Origin: Teratosphaeria epicoccoides
Taxonomy: Eukaryota > Ascomycota > Dothideomycetes > Mycosphaerellales > Teratosphaeriaceae
Direction: 5' to 3'
DNA: 64,000 nt
Assembly: GCA_021401465.1 (NCBI GenBank)
Contig: JADDMT010000004.1
Location: forward strand, 310,001 to 374,000
Shown here: piece after piece, positions 22,518-34,100 of the stretch
Layout: every line of letters begins with the position of its first letter
Position numbering within the stretch: position 1 is the first letter of the stretch
Notes under the pieces: generated by a model
Databases searched by the model: none
Seen by the model: the letters and a program-made list of their open reading frames with translations, nothing else
Told to the model about the DNA's origin: nothing
Program-made: the position numbers and the translations under genes

Positions 22518-24155
22518 GGTTTCGAATGCTTCGCTCGACGACACGGCCAGAGGCAAGTGATAGTTTGGTTGCAACGTTTCATCGACGGCAGTGCCGAGTG
22601 GGATGAGTAAGGTGTTGAGGATCTTGTTTTGCCAAGGTCCTTTGGATGGCTAAGGAGCAAAGATCCCTTTGACTGGAGGACATCTTGGCTTCTATGTAGG
22701 CTTCACCACCGGCAGCTGTGGAGGTAGGCTTGGATGCCTCTTCGATGGAGTACCTCTGGCAAGTTGAGGCTTAGTGACGAGCGGGTCTGGATTATTTTGA
22801 GATTGGTGCGGCAATTTGAGTCCAACTCCCGCCGCCAAAGGAATCAAGGGCGCCGGCGCGTTGCAGCGGAGCGTTAGACTAAGCGATTTCAGGCACACCT
22901 GGTGAAGTCGACATCTGCAGGTCATGGCACATCGCAGGAGGATTCTCGCCGTCGCAGAATCATGGAGCGAGCCCTGACCAACACCGGATGCGCATCTGAT
23001 CTCATGCACAATAGCCGCTGGTGGCTGCTTTGGGCGCAATTTATTGGTAAACACTTCCATTTTGGCCGTAATTAGCTTCCAAACCGCCTGCATGGGCGGA
23101 AGGCTGCATTTCGCACGGGGAGGGACTCGATGAGGCTGACAGGCACATTACTGAGATCTTTCCATCGGAGCTTCGCTGGATCACGAATTGCCGGTCTGTA
23201 CGTTCCTTGGTTGTGCTGAATCCGCTGAGCGTCAGCCCCGACACATCGAACATGACACGCGCCACCAGCTTACGCGCCAATCATCCCAACGCTAGACGCG
23301 ATGTGAGTACTGCGACACCTTGACACATCTTCACCGGACGGATGGTCATCGTGATTGCATTCGGGACCATCCGTCTCGCTGCACTGCCGTCCCCGAAGAC
23401 AGAGGACAAAGAGCATGGCAGAAGGCGAAGCACAAGAAATTACCATCACGGGAATGGTGTCATCGCCGGAACGGTTGGTTCGCACGACAGATCCAACTTG
23501 TGGCCCTGCGACTCTGCAAGAAGGAGGAAAGGTTTATGCTATTCTTGGCATACAGCTGCCAACGGGACGGTCCGATGCAGAATTTGCCGGAAGACACAAG
23601 GGCATGCTATTAATATGCCTCAATGCGGGGCATTCAAGCTGGAGATGCATCACCAATGAAACGTTTCAAGATATATGCCGTAATGTAGGATCCTCACGTG
23701 GAGTGACATGCAGACCAGAAACGTCGTTCAGCCGAGGGCAAACCCACACTTGATGTTTACTCTCTTCTCTCCCAGCCCTTGTTGATCCTCGCCATCACAT
23801 CTGCGATTCCTCCGCCGGGCCAGTCCGCACTGAAGACGCATTGGAAGGATTTTGGAGGATCCAATGTCACAATATCATCTTCGCCCAGCGAGGCATGGAC
23901 AGCAGTTATTCCATCGACCTGTCAGCAAGCAGTCAGTCATCTCAATATTATTGGTTGACGTATCGAGCCGCTGATGGAAAACAGACCAGCCACTCCTTCT
24001 CGGCCGTAACCATTGCATCTCCACTGCGCTATGTGCTCCATGCCAAAATCGTCTAGCCCACAAATGCTATGCCATACACGTCGCTCAAGATGCGCCAGCA
24101 ACACCATCGCTAGATGAAATTTTCAAGTCGACTTCCACGGCGCTGACTATCATCA
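22518..24155. other. Intergenic, no supported gene
   Basis: About 1.6 kb upstream of the Myb-like gene and downstream of the CNB/F-box/LRR gene. A 112-codon ATG frame on + (23415-23753, starting MAEGEAQEITITGMVSS) and a 133-codon frame on - (22692-23093) are open but show no family, signal peptide or splice context, so I do not call them. A 16-bp word TGTCAGCAAGCAGTCA at 23920 is shared with 14998. Confidence 0.4.
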
Positions 24156-27131
24156 TTATCCCACTCTCCAGGTCCCATCAGCAACAATATTGAACCTGAT
24201 CCCCCTGCCTTTATTCGCCCCCTCCACCCCCTTGATGCCAGGATCCCCGTTGATCTTTCGGATGCCCCCAAAATCCAGCCACCGCCTGAGATTCCTGCAC
24301 TGACTCACGTCAAATTCCTCCAGCGACCTACAGCCCTCGACCACGGACTCCACGCCCTGGCCTGTGACACGTACGCAGCCACGGACAGAGAGATAGCGGA
24401 GTTCAAGCAAATGCAGACCAATGCAACGAAGGCTGTTGTCGCTGATCGCCGAGCCGCAAAAGGCCATGTTCAGCCTCCTTAGCTGAGGCAGGCCCAATGC
24501 CAACACTTCGGTCGCGGTATCCGACAACGCGCAGCAGAAACTCAGGTCCAAATCCCGAAGACCACGACAGCCACCTACAACACCGACAATAGCTTGGTCC
24601 GACAGGTACGTGCAGTCTGCCAGGACGAGGCGGCGGAGATTCTTGAACTCGTAGACGCCCCAGCTATGAAAGCCTGCATCCGAAATAGAAGTACACCGCG
24701 TCAGATCGAGCGATTCGATGCGGACAGAGGCGTGGACCGCGATGTGTGCCATGCTCCGATCTTGGATGTGTTTGCAGTAACTGAGTGTAAGTCGCTTCAG
24801 CTTCGGCGCGCCGATGACGGTCCCTGGTGGCGGTTGCTCTTGTGGAACGGAGTTGCCCTGCTGTTGCATAGGCATACCGCGCCGGGACGACGGTCGCTTG
24901 CCATTCTGTTGTAGTTGATGGGGCTGAGGTACGTTATGAATCTGCGGATATGCAGGCTTGTCGGGTACCACCCAGCCCACTACTCGTGCAAGGAGGTTGT
25001 CGCCAACTTTGCGACAGTTGCTAAGATCAATGTCCTCCAGTCCCTTGGCTTTGTCGATCAAAGCAAGGACGGCAGCCGCAGACACATCCCATACGCTCTT
25101 CATTCTCCACACCTTGGCACCCTCGCCACAAGCATCGACCAAAATCTTGAACCCTTCGTCTGTAACGTGAAAGCAATTGCTCAAGTCCACGCACTTAGGC
25201 CTGGCGCCGATGAAAGGTACAATGGAGCTGCACAGGGCTTCGTCCGTGACACGCCTGTTGTAAATGCTGAGATCTAAGAAGTGCAGGATGTCCGGTGAAT
25301 CGTTGAGGAGATTCCACCAATGCATGCTCACAAGCCGCAATCGCATAAGTTCGAGAAGCTCGAGATGCTGGAAGACAAGTGTCAGAATGGGGTCGGGAAG
25401 TTTTCCACGTCCAATGTTAGATGGCAGTCGGATGAGGCTGGGTCGCCGAGTTGCTTCAGGCGAGAGCCGGGCTGGCGAAGCTGGCGAAGCCTGAGAGCCT
25501 CTCGCGCCTGGTTTGAGCGGTGAGGAGCCCAGTCCTCGGAGTGGTGCGGGCGGACTGGGCGTCCGCTTCTCGCTCTTGGGAGCGGCGTGGTTTTCCGAAG
25601 CGGGAACTGGCGGCGCTAGGGATGACCGTCTGGATTTTGCCCTCATATTATCGAGATCTGGATTGAAGAAAGGGTCAGGATCTGCTGGCTCCATCTGCTG
25701 TACCTGCGTGGGACGGTCATCTGGAGGCGGCTCATCGAACTTGACTGTTGGCAGGGCTTTTCGCCAATCGTCCGTTTCATCGGCAGATGCGGGTTTAGGC
25801 TCGGTTGTCGCGCCGCCTCCACCCACTGGCCCGCCATCTAATCCAGCGTCTGTCATGAGCACATCGTCGTCTCTCCTTGCAGCACTCAGTCTCCGCTTTG
25901 CTTCACCCTCTACTTGCCGCCTAAGATCTGGTCCACATCGCCTCCACAGATCATCGAGTACCTCGCCACTGATCAAGAGGCACTCCACGGTGTGCACGCT
26001 TCGGACAGATGCTGTTCGTTTGGGCGCCAACGATAGACTCGTGACCTCACCGAAGTATTGCCCAGCCCGTAATCTTGCTCGGACTGTCTGGCAAAGTTGT
26101 TGCGCGCCATTCGCACCAGAGCTAGCTTCAGCCGATGCTCTTCTCGAATCGGGTGCCTTCGTCAACACTTCCACTTCGCCTTTAATGATGAAGTAGACTT
26201 CGCGTCCTTGCGTGCCTTGAGTCAAGATCTCCGTGAATGGCGGAAACGACATATGCTGCGCGTTGACGCCCAAGAAGTGCAGAATATCGCTCGGCAGCCC
26301 GGAGAACAGTGGCAACTCTTTCAGCAACGACCGAATCGTCAAGGGCGGCTCACTAAGAGCGCTGGAAGCGGCCAGGTCCGTGATGCCTGGCGAAGGCGAC
26401 TTGCGCCTCTTGTTCGCCAGCACCTCGCCGTCTGCCAATGATCCAGCCTCGCCCATCTCCACGTCTCCAGCCATCCAATCCCGTGATCGCTTTCTTGGTG
26501 CAGACGGCAGCCGCACGCTTAGGACGACCGACGCGCCGAGCGCACCAGCACCTTTCTCCTTCTTCTTCCGCTCCAAAATGGCCAATCTTTCCAGAGCCTC
26601 ATCTCTTATCGTCCGCTCGACCTCGGGATAAGCAGGCAGTACCTTCTGTATATCCTCCTTGTTTAACCTCACGACCAAGCTCCTAATGCTGGCAACGATC
26701 GATGCTGTTCTTGGCATGTCCATCAGGATCCCAATTTCACCAAAGAAAGCTCCTGGCTTGAGCTCCGCGTAGATGCTCTCGCCATCTCTGCTCGTGACGC
26801 GCACGGAGCCTCGCACCAGCCAGTACATTGCCTTGGCGTCATCGCCCTCGCATATGATCTCTTGGCTTGGTTGGTAGATGTTGGGCCGGAGGCTCTTGCC
26901 GATGTCGACTAGGAAGGTCTCGGGAGCAGATTGGAAAAGCGGAAAGGCCTTGAGACGGTCTAGGAGCTCGAGCGGTAAACCACCGATCGTCGAGCTACCC
27001 AAGGGCGAGGACTTTGCTGGTCTCGATGGATTGAGGGCGGCATCGTAGCTATGTAACAACAGTGATGGATCTGAATTGCCATTGGCCGTGCGGAGAGCAG
27101 TCTGCGACGTGCGGTATTGATGCCGTCGCAT
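24156..27131 (-). CDS. Two cyclic-nucleotide-binding domains + F-box + leucine-rich repeats
   Basis: The protein is one uninterrupted frame of 991 aa with an unusual domain order. Two cNMP-binding beta-barrels come first (about 50-180 and 270-405). Each has the phosphate-cassette-like segment (GAFFGEIGILMDMPRTAS; GQYFGEVTSLSLAPKRTAS), with Arg-Thr-Ala in PRTAS and KRTAS as in PKA-type sites. A disordered acidic/Pro-rich linker follows (about 420-570). Then come an F-box (LPDPILTLVFQHLELLELMR, near 580-625) and AMN1/FBXL-type cysteine-containing LRRs to the C-terminus, with the repeated pattern L..LDLS.C. The F-box suggests an SCF ubiquitin ligase adaptor and the LRRs substrate binding; the cNMP domains suggest that a small ligand gates it. 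That combined role is inference. An internal linker (about 765-790) is Gln/Pro-rich. The ATG at 27131 is the first in frame. Confidence 0.85.
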   Translation of the reverse strand: MRRHQYRTSQTALRTANGNSDPSLLLHSYDAALNPSRPAKSSPLGSSTIGGLPLELLDRLKAFPLFQSAPETFLVDIGKSLRPNIYQPSQEIICEGDDAKAMYWLVRGSVRVTSRDGESIYAELKPGAFFGEIGILMDMPRTASIVASIRSLVVRLNKEDIQKVLPAYPEVERTIRDEALERLAILERKKKEKGAGALGASVVLSVRLPSAPRKRSRDWMAGDVEMGEAGSLADGEVLANKRRKSPSPGITDLAASSALSEPPLTIRSLLKELPLFSGLPSDILHFLGVNAQHMSFPPFTEILTQGTQGREVYFIIKGEVEVLTKAPDSRRASAEASSGANGAQQLCQTVRARLRAGQYFGEVTSLSLAPKRTASVRSVHTVECLLISGEVLDDLWRRCGPDLRRQVEGEAKRRLSAARRDDDVLMTDAGLDGGPVGGGGATTEPKPASADETDDWRKALPTVKFDEPPPDDRPTQVQQMEPADPDPFFNPDLDNMRAKSRRSSLAPPVPASENHAAPKSEKRTPSPPAPLRGLGSSPLKPGARGSQASPASPARLSPEATRRPSLIRLPSNIGRGKLPDPILTLVFQHLELLELMRLRLVSMHWWNLLNDSPDILHFLDLSIYNRRVTDEALCSSIVPFIGARPKCVDLSNCFHVTDEGFKILVDACGEGAKVWRMKSVWDVSAAAVLALIDKAKGLEDIDLSNCRKVGDNLLARVVGWVVPDKPAYPQIHNVPQPHQLQQNGKRPSSRRGMPMQQQGNSVPQEQPPPGTVIGAPKLKRLTLSYCKHIQDRSMAHIAVHASVRIESLDLTRCTSISDAGFHSWGVYEFKNLRRLVLADCTYLSDQAIVGVVGGCRGLRDLDLSFCCALSDTATEVLALGLPQLRRLNMAFCGSAISDNSLRCIGLHLLELRYLSVRGCVRVTGQGVESVVEGCRSLEEFDVSQCRNLRRWLDFGGIRKINGDPGIKGVEGANKGRGIRFNIVADGTWRVG

Positions 27132-28438
27132 CGTGGCTGATCGTCAAGATCTCGCGCAGACGCAACTCTGGGTCTGTCAGCAGAAGGTATCCTGTTTTGA
27201 CTGGCTCTTCCCGGGCGGTGTATTCTTTCCAACGCACGCGCGCCTCCTGCTGCGGGCAGCCGTCGTGCTGCTTGGCACCAGATGCTATCCCCTGTTATTT
27301 AGCCCATCTGGCGACCGTATCATGAAATTCTGCACCTGCGGACTTCTGTTGCTGGCGGCGCCAATGCCTCATGAGGCGTTGCTCTATGCTGTGCGGCCTC
27401 CAAGCCTCCACCACACGAGCACACGTTACGCGAAACTCGCGATAGCTGGGCTGTCTTGCTTCCCCTCGATTGCAGCTCGGGCCCAGAGATCTGTTTTCGT
27501 TCCACGCTGGCGGTTCGCACGCAAACAATGGAAATGGAACCTCCCCAATCGCGCGGACCCGTACAAAGCAATTCTGTTGTGCATTCGCAGACAGCAATAG
27601 TACATGTACTCTACCACGAAGGGGTGCTGGTGCTCGTGCTTCTGTCAGTGGAGGTAGGGTCATCTGTCTGCTGCTGCTGGTTGGAGCGTTGACACATGTC
27701 ATGGAGCCATGGCCCCCTCCCTTGCCGTTCCGATCTACTGGAACTCCTCTGACGGGGTGTGCAAGCCACGAAAACGGCACCGGCGTGGGGGCGTCAACCA
27801 CGTAAACAAATGCAGGTGACAGGACAATGGGACCTGAGCAGTTTGCATAGGATATGTCGTCGTTCTCTTCTCGATCCGCCCGCAACGTGACTCAGAACGC
27901 CAGTCATTGAACATTCGGATCGCAACATCACATTCGTGCGTTTCAGCCAGAGCCCGCGGTCCCGACCTCTATCTCGATTATCCAGACCTCCTGTTGTGGC
28001 TTGACTAGGATCTCTTCGACGAGTCCAAGATCTTCACCCGTGCGCTTGGGCTCTGAAGGCGACAGAGAGCGGAAATGGGTCTATGCCACACATACATGTA
28101 ACTTGTGACTCAATGCGCGCGCTTCGGGACACCGCGCCGCAGCGTTTGCTGCCATGCAGATGAGTATTCGTTGACTTTTGTGAAAATGCATCTGCCGTGC
28201 CCACCTTCAATTCGAGTCATCGATACCAAGACCGTACAGCCATTCCATGATGGCGGACCTCGCGGTCCAAGACAGAGCTGTCCACCAGCTGGCGAACTCG
28301 ATTTTTCCCACCTGTGTCGACTTATGCATGAGAGAAGACAGACCCCTCCCCCAACGAGGGCCACAGCGATTACTCTTCCCAACAGGCATCTACGCAATTC
28401 ATCTATGAGAGTATACTGAGGACGTCCATCTGATATGC
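27132..28438. other. Intergenic, no supported gene
   Basis: About 1.3 kb between the CNB/F-box/LRR gene start and the MJ1316-domain locus. It should hold the promoter of the former. Several overlapping frames of 80-196 codons exist on both strands around 27295-27885 but none has a recognisable domain or a good ATG context. Confidence 0.4.
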
Positions 28439-29882
28439 ATGAGCGACGACCGTCCCGAGGTCTTTTGGAAGATCGTGGGCAATGCTCTGCGGCTTGAGAA
28501 GCTCGCTACTCCTGCAGACTCAACGCTGCTCACCAAGTCTCCAGGAGTGGACATCGATACATGCATCTACCTCCACCACTGCCCAGCTTCCGAGAGCTTC
28601 GACCTGTCTATCATGGACGAGTACGGGGTACCGCTATGTAGCTCCTCTGTGCCACGGAGTCTCAGGATACAATGTGAAAGTGAAATGTCTTCATTTGCGG
28701 ACGCAGCCTCAAAAGCGCAGGATCTGGCTGCATATGGAAGGACTCTACATGATACGAGTGCTGCAGGCCGACATCTGAGAATACTGTATGATGCGGACGT
28801 CTTGACAAGCACGTGAGAAAGAGGAATGAAGATGAATGAGCGAACGTTGTCCATCTTTGCGTCAAGCTTCAGAAACGTTCCCACATGGCTTCAGACACAT
28901 GGTCTGATACAGAGTAATTCACTGTTGAGCAACGAATATGACTTCAGATTTCCGGAAGCAGAAACAGCGCTGTGGATGACTTATTCTGCTCTTCAGGGCA
29001 AATACGTCGAGACGGAGCAGGACGCCATCAACTTTATCTGCCGGCATTGGAGCGAACCGCTGGATCAGCTGGCGTGCATCAGGTCTCCCAGCTCTCGCGA
29101 CTTCGGCCGGCAGATTGCAACAGCTGCTCGAGATGTTATTATAAAGTTCTTCACTGAGACCGCCCCGCCCTCCATTTTACAGAGTACCATGGCTACAGAT
29201 TTGGCATTTCGACTCTTTATCAAGGATTATTACCTCGTCAGGATCGAGACTGAATGTTGGGGAACAGCAGCACAACCTTCAAGGATAAATGGACCAATCT
29301 TGGCAAGGACGCTAGGCCTGGTCCAGGGTCTGTTGGTGTTAGAAGTTCATGCACGATATGTGCGTCTGGCATGCATCTCTTGTGCCCATCAGCTCCGTAG
29401 AGGCAAATGCTGGCCATCATGGTCCAGAGACAATCATCGGGTTCGCGATCGGATTCCAGGAAGGAGACAGGCGCCTGATCGACAATGTACTGAATGCGAT
29501 ATGCTGAACACTGAGTTTTGAAACCCTGGAAAGTGGTCGCATACACCTCTCATCAACATTTGACGACGCTCTGGCTTGGACGCCAGAAGTCGGAGGTCAA
29601 CATTCGGTCCATGCACATTCGGCTGGAACGGACAAGTCGGAGAAGCAGGATAAAGTCCTCGATGCGCACAAAGTGCTCAAGCGTCTGCGTTGGCATCCGA
29701 AGCACAGAGAGCTGCAATATGAAGTCGGGTACAAAGATCGCTTCATGGAGGATTTGCAATTCATGAGCGTTGAGCAGTGGGGCGAGAAGCCGACTGAGCA
29801 TGAGCATGAGCAATTCATTCCTAAGTCTCGAATCTGGAAGTCTCGCAGAGCGAAGGACGGTGTGATTGTGTGGGATCGATAG
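28439..29882 (+). CDS. MJ1316/DUF504-domain protein, damaged or unresolved gene model
   Basis: The 3' part (about 29673-29882) codes for an MJ1316 (DUF504) domain: RLRWHPKHRELQYEVGYKDR, then KPTEHEHEQFIPKSRIW and a VIVWDR end. The family is implicated in recognising RNA ends. Upstream coding-looking sequence is split. A frame starting with ATG at 28439 reaches TGA at 28814. The same frame continues from 28826 to about 29250. Another frame covers about 29343-29882 but has an in-frame TGA at 29505-29507. The first break could be a roughly 55-nt intron (GTGAGA..CAAG) and the second a 106-nt intron (GTCAGG..TTAG, 29237-29342), both with weak signals. The TGA at 29505 has no convincing intron. I cannot tell a pseudogene from a mis-modelled or mis-sequenced gene. 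The role of the N-terminal region is unknown. Confidence 0.45.
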
Positions 29883-30074
29883 GCGAGGACTGATCTCACG
29901 TGACGGTCTATTGCACGCAGTATCGTTCTGGACGGTCTATGCGGATGTCTTAAAAAAGCGGGTCCTGCGTCGGCGGTTTCGGCTTCTAGCGGCCGCACTT
30001 CAACCAAATACGCTTCCACACTCAGTCACTCTATCACCATCTCCATCAGATTGTACAACACACATTCTTCTACT

Positions 30075-30326
30075 ATGGCTCAAGGCGCGCACAAAGCCAA
30101 AGCGCCCGCAGCAAAAATATCCAATCGTAAGCAAACGGGTTCGCGGATCATCAAGCCGAAGAAAGCGAATTTGCAGAAGCAGCAGCAGATGAAGAAGAAG
30201 CACAGTGCAGGCTTGGCGGCGTTGACGGAGAAGAGTCTGGCGGGACGAGCGGGGCATCTGGAGATTTTGAGAGGCGGGAAGAAGGATAAGAAGGAGGGGA
30301 AGGAGGGCGATGGGAAGAAGAAGTGA
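30075..30326 (+). CDS. DUF2462/UPF0390 small basic protein
   Basis: A single-exon 83-aa protein, extremely Lys-rich. It starts MAQGAHKAKAPAAKISN, has the central basic motif IIKPKKANLQKQQQ and then the LTEKSLAGRAGHLEILRGGK segment that marks the DUF2462 (UPF0390) family, found across eukaryotes. The expected location is nucleolar or nuclear because of charge; the biochemical function is unknown. The ATG has a purine at -3 (tactATGG). Length and composition fit the family well. It lies 192 bp after the MJ1316 locus on the same strand. Confidence 0.8.
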   Translation: MAQGAHKAKAPAAKISNRKQTGSRIIKPKKANLQKQQQMKKKHSAGLAALTEKSLAGRAGHLEILRGGKKDKKEGKEGDGKKK

Positions 30327-31134
30327 GGAAGAGGCAGTTTTGCGACGGCGACAAGATGCATAGAGGCGTTCGTCTGTGTGAGGGGGACTCTGGTCTGCGT
30401 TCTCTGGTCGTGGCAATATTTGCTGGGTAAAAGCCCGACTGGCGAGGTATACCTGCACATCAGCGCTTCTGCCATAGCGGTCCCGCAATCTGGCATCGAT
30501 GTCGACTGGGTCTGCCCACCAGCAACTCGAACACAACGTCAAGCACAACTCTCAGCATCAACATATCACCAGCGCTTCGCGGCAGGGAAAAGGCTGTGGT
30601 CCAAATGAGCCGTTGTTGAGCACCATCTGGATCTGCTCCCATGTGCTGGAGCACCATACTCTGAGCCAAATCAGTATTTGAAGACTCGACATCTTGGTGG
30701 CAGCGCGGACAATCAGTACGTTTCGAGACGGCTGACCTCAGTGTCACCAGGGCGGTATTCACTATTATCAAATGCTACTCTCAAGCAGACTCCGGTGATT
30801 TACTTCACAGACAGGGCTGCCGGACCTACATCGCACAACGAGTCATTTGTACTTGCTCCGAGACAATCTTGAGCATGCTAGCGAAATCGCTACAGCCTAA
30901 GGTGCGTGCGTTGCGCGCACAATTTGCACAATGCTGCAAAATCATCCTTGAAGGAAATGGCCGGTGGTCATGGTGAATGAGAAGACCTGGATTCATTGCA
31001 AGCCACGTTCAAATGCGCTCACTATGATGTACAGTCTAGTCCCTTCACCAAGCTTATAACTCCTCGCTACATGTCCAACGTGTAATTCCGCGACCCTCTA
31101 AGTCTGTTGATCTATATAATAAGAAGGCAATGGA
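30327..31134. other. Convergent intergenic region
   Basis: About 0.8 kb between the 3' ends of the DUF2462 gene (+) and the PDR transporter (-). No supported gene, repeat or RNA. Confidence 0.45.
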
Positions 31135-34100
31135 TCATTCATCGGCCTTCTTGCCCTTCTTTCCAAGTCCGGAGAACGGCTGCTTAATCAAGTCGACCAG
31201 CTTGTCCAAGACAGCGAACAGATCCCCGAAGCCAAAGCTCCATCCCTTGACGCGTACACTCCAAATGAAGAAGTATACAAGGAAGTAGTTCGAAAACACA
31301 AAGATTAAGAAGATTCCAAAGTCCCTCCACTTCTGGCTGGCCTCAATATTGAGTGCGGCGAGGTACTGGTTGCCCACGGAGTACTGACAGTACTCACACA
31401 GCGTTGTCGAGGTATTGCTCACAAGGTAGCCACCCGCATAGCTCGCGTAGGCGCCGGCGTATTCTCCGCAAGTCTGGCCAGGTGGTGGAGTGAATTTTGC
31501 GGTCTCATCGGTACTGCACCGCACTGGAATACCGTTGAGTGTTGCAGCGAGCACACCGCCGATCCACCATGTTGATGGGTTGACCCAGTACATCCTATTG
31601 TCTTGTCAGCTTTGTTCTGAATGTGTACGCGAAGGTACCGAGGCTTACCAGTACCGCCAGAAGACTGGTAACATGGAGTACGGCCTCACGACACCGTTGA
31701 AGAGCGAGAACATGACGAAGAAGAACGGCAGCACGTTCGAGATGACCGTGAATGACGGCGCAAAGGCGCAGATCCACTGGCCCCAGGAGCTCTGGAAGAG
31801 GAAGAAGAGCCAGGTCATCAGGAAGACATAGCCGGAGACGCTGCTTTCCCTCGGTAGACCAGTGGCGAAGTACCACAGAACCCAGTACAACACCGCAGAT
31901 ATCGTAGCCGGAGGGATCTCAGCGACCACCTGCGCGGTCGTGAATGCAAACCAGCCGTAGATTCTGGACGGGTACTCGCGAGCTTGCCAGAGGGCCATGT
32001 TGGTGAAGAACTTCGGTACGACGGCGTTGACGACCGTGGGCGGGATGGTGAGGATCAAGAAGGACGTGAACATGCGGTTCTGCATGTCTTGGGTGGTATA
32101 GCCGAGCTGCCAGAAGGTGAAACCGTTGAAGATGCCAACGACAACGGCAACGAAGAGTTTGCCGTAAATGTAGGATGGGTCGCGCCAGTATTGGATGAAG
32201 CTGGAAGCACAAAGATCAGCATATGTCAAGGATCTACTGCAGAGGTCAACATGCAACTTACGTTCTCTTGGTCAGCTCTGTAGTCTGGAGCCAGATTCCT
32301 GCTGCGTATTCCTTCTGCTGCTCTTTTCGGACTTCTTCCGGCGTGGTCTTCGAGCGCGTGAGTTTGAGGCCTTCGATCTCATCAATGACCAGTTGTGCAG
32401 CTTCTGAATTGCGCCATTCCTCATTCCAGTCGATCTTTCTACCATCCGGACGTTTCATGGGTTTGGCGGCTGTCTCCAAGATGAACTCGGCAACATTCTT
32501 GTCGGGAGGGCAGTGAACACCACGCTGGCCGAAGTAGTCTACAATGGCACTTCCGTTCTCGCCGACTGGTCCAAAGTAGAAGGTGTTGCCTCCTGGGTTC
32601 AGAGCTAGAATCATGTCGAATTGCTGAATGAGGACACTGGACGGTTGGTGGATGGTGCAGACAATGGCTTGACCGGCCTGCGCAAGCTTCTTCAAAAAAC
32701 GCACGATGGAGTAAGCAGACTGCGAGTCCAAGCCAGACGTTGGCTCGTCCAAGAAAAGCAAGAGAGATGGCTTAGCAGCAAGCTCTACACCGATTGTCAG
32801 TCGCTTGCGCTGCTCCACGCCCAAGCTGCTGATGATGGCGTCTTGAAGGTCGTTGAGCTCAAGAAGCTCCACGATTTTATCAACATATGCAAGCTTTTCG
32901 GAGCGTGGAACGTAAGACGGCTGTCGGAGGACGGCAGAAAACTCCAAGGCCTCACGGATCGTCGCAGTGCCGTCGTGCAGATCACCTTGCAAACAAAACC
33001 CCGTGTTTCGTTGGAACTCTGGACCAAGCGGACGTCCGTCGACGAACATTTCGCCACTAACGACACCCATTATCTGCCGCTGAGACAGGGTGTTGAGCAG
33101 AGTAGTCTTACCGGCACCTGAAGCGCCCATAAGCGCGACCATAACACCAGGCTTGGCGTAGCCGTTCACATCGTTCAGCAGCTGACGTTCCCCTCCAAGA
33201 TAGGGGACAGTGTAGTTCACGTTGCGCCATGTGAAGATTGAGTCGCTCTTGACAATCGACCGCAGTGCCTCATCTTGCTTCTCCTCGTCTTCGCCGACCT
33301 TCGCTTGCGACGAGCTGTCACTGCTGCTCCCAGCTACGGCGCCGGCCTTTTCTTCATCTGATGCGGATCCATTGTCCTCCTTCAATTGCTTCCTTGCCTT
33401 CTTGGACTTCTTGAAGACTAGAGCACCTCCACCAGCTGAGGCGAAGGAGAAGAGCTCGGTAGCAAGGATCGTGACCAGAATATAGAGAACAGTGAAGGCA
33501 ATGACCACTCCAAAGTTGCGCCATAAGTGCGATCGACTGTAGTTGTACATGGACTCGTAGTAGTAGTTGCCTGGCACGGAGCGCGCGTTGACTTCAGCAC
33601 CGGTAAGAGCGCAACCTTGATGAGCTGGGTTGATCGTTGGTCCCCCAGGAACAGTCTGAGGAACCAGCTCGGCTTCGGCGCATTGCATGGTTCGGCCATA
33701 GAACTCATTGGTGAGGACAGCTTCGAAGGAGTAGCCGATAGGGTTGATCTGTGAAGACATAGTAAGCAAATGTCCTGAAAAAAACGTAATGCGGCAACCA
33801 ATAGCGTCGGTCAGGAGCTTGGCAATGATCCAGATTTTGAGTTCTCACGGCAGTCCGTTGACGTATCAAGCGTTCAGTCGGCCGTTGTAAACACTCGACC
33901 GCCTCGTTCAGTCACCCGATCGATCGACATATTTGCAGCACTGCATCGCTTCAATTGACTTACCCAGTAAATCCAGCCAAACCAGATGTAATCGCCAAGG
34001 AGCTGTGTCTTGGGGATGACATAGCCGGTATAGATAACCAACAGATTCAAAGCAATCCCACTGAACCTAACGGCCGTATCGATTTCTGGACTGACAGAAG

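Noticed and set aside
23415..23753. 112-codon ATG frame in the spacer downstream of the CNB/F-box/LRR gene
   Set aside because: No domain, signal peptide or supporting signals; plausible-looking composition alone is not enough.
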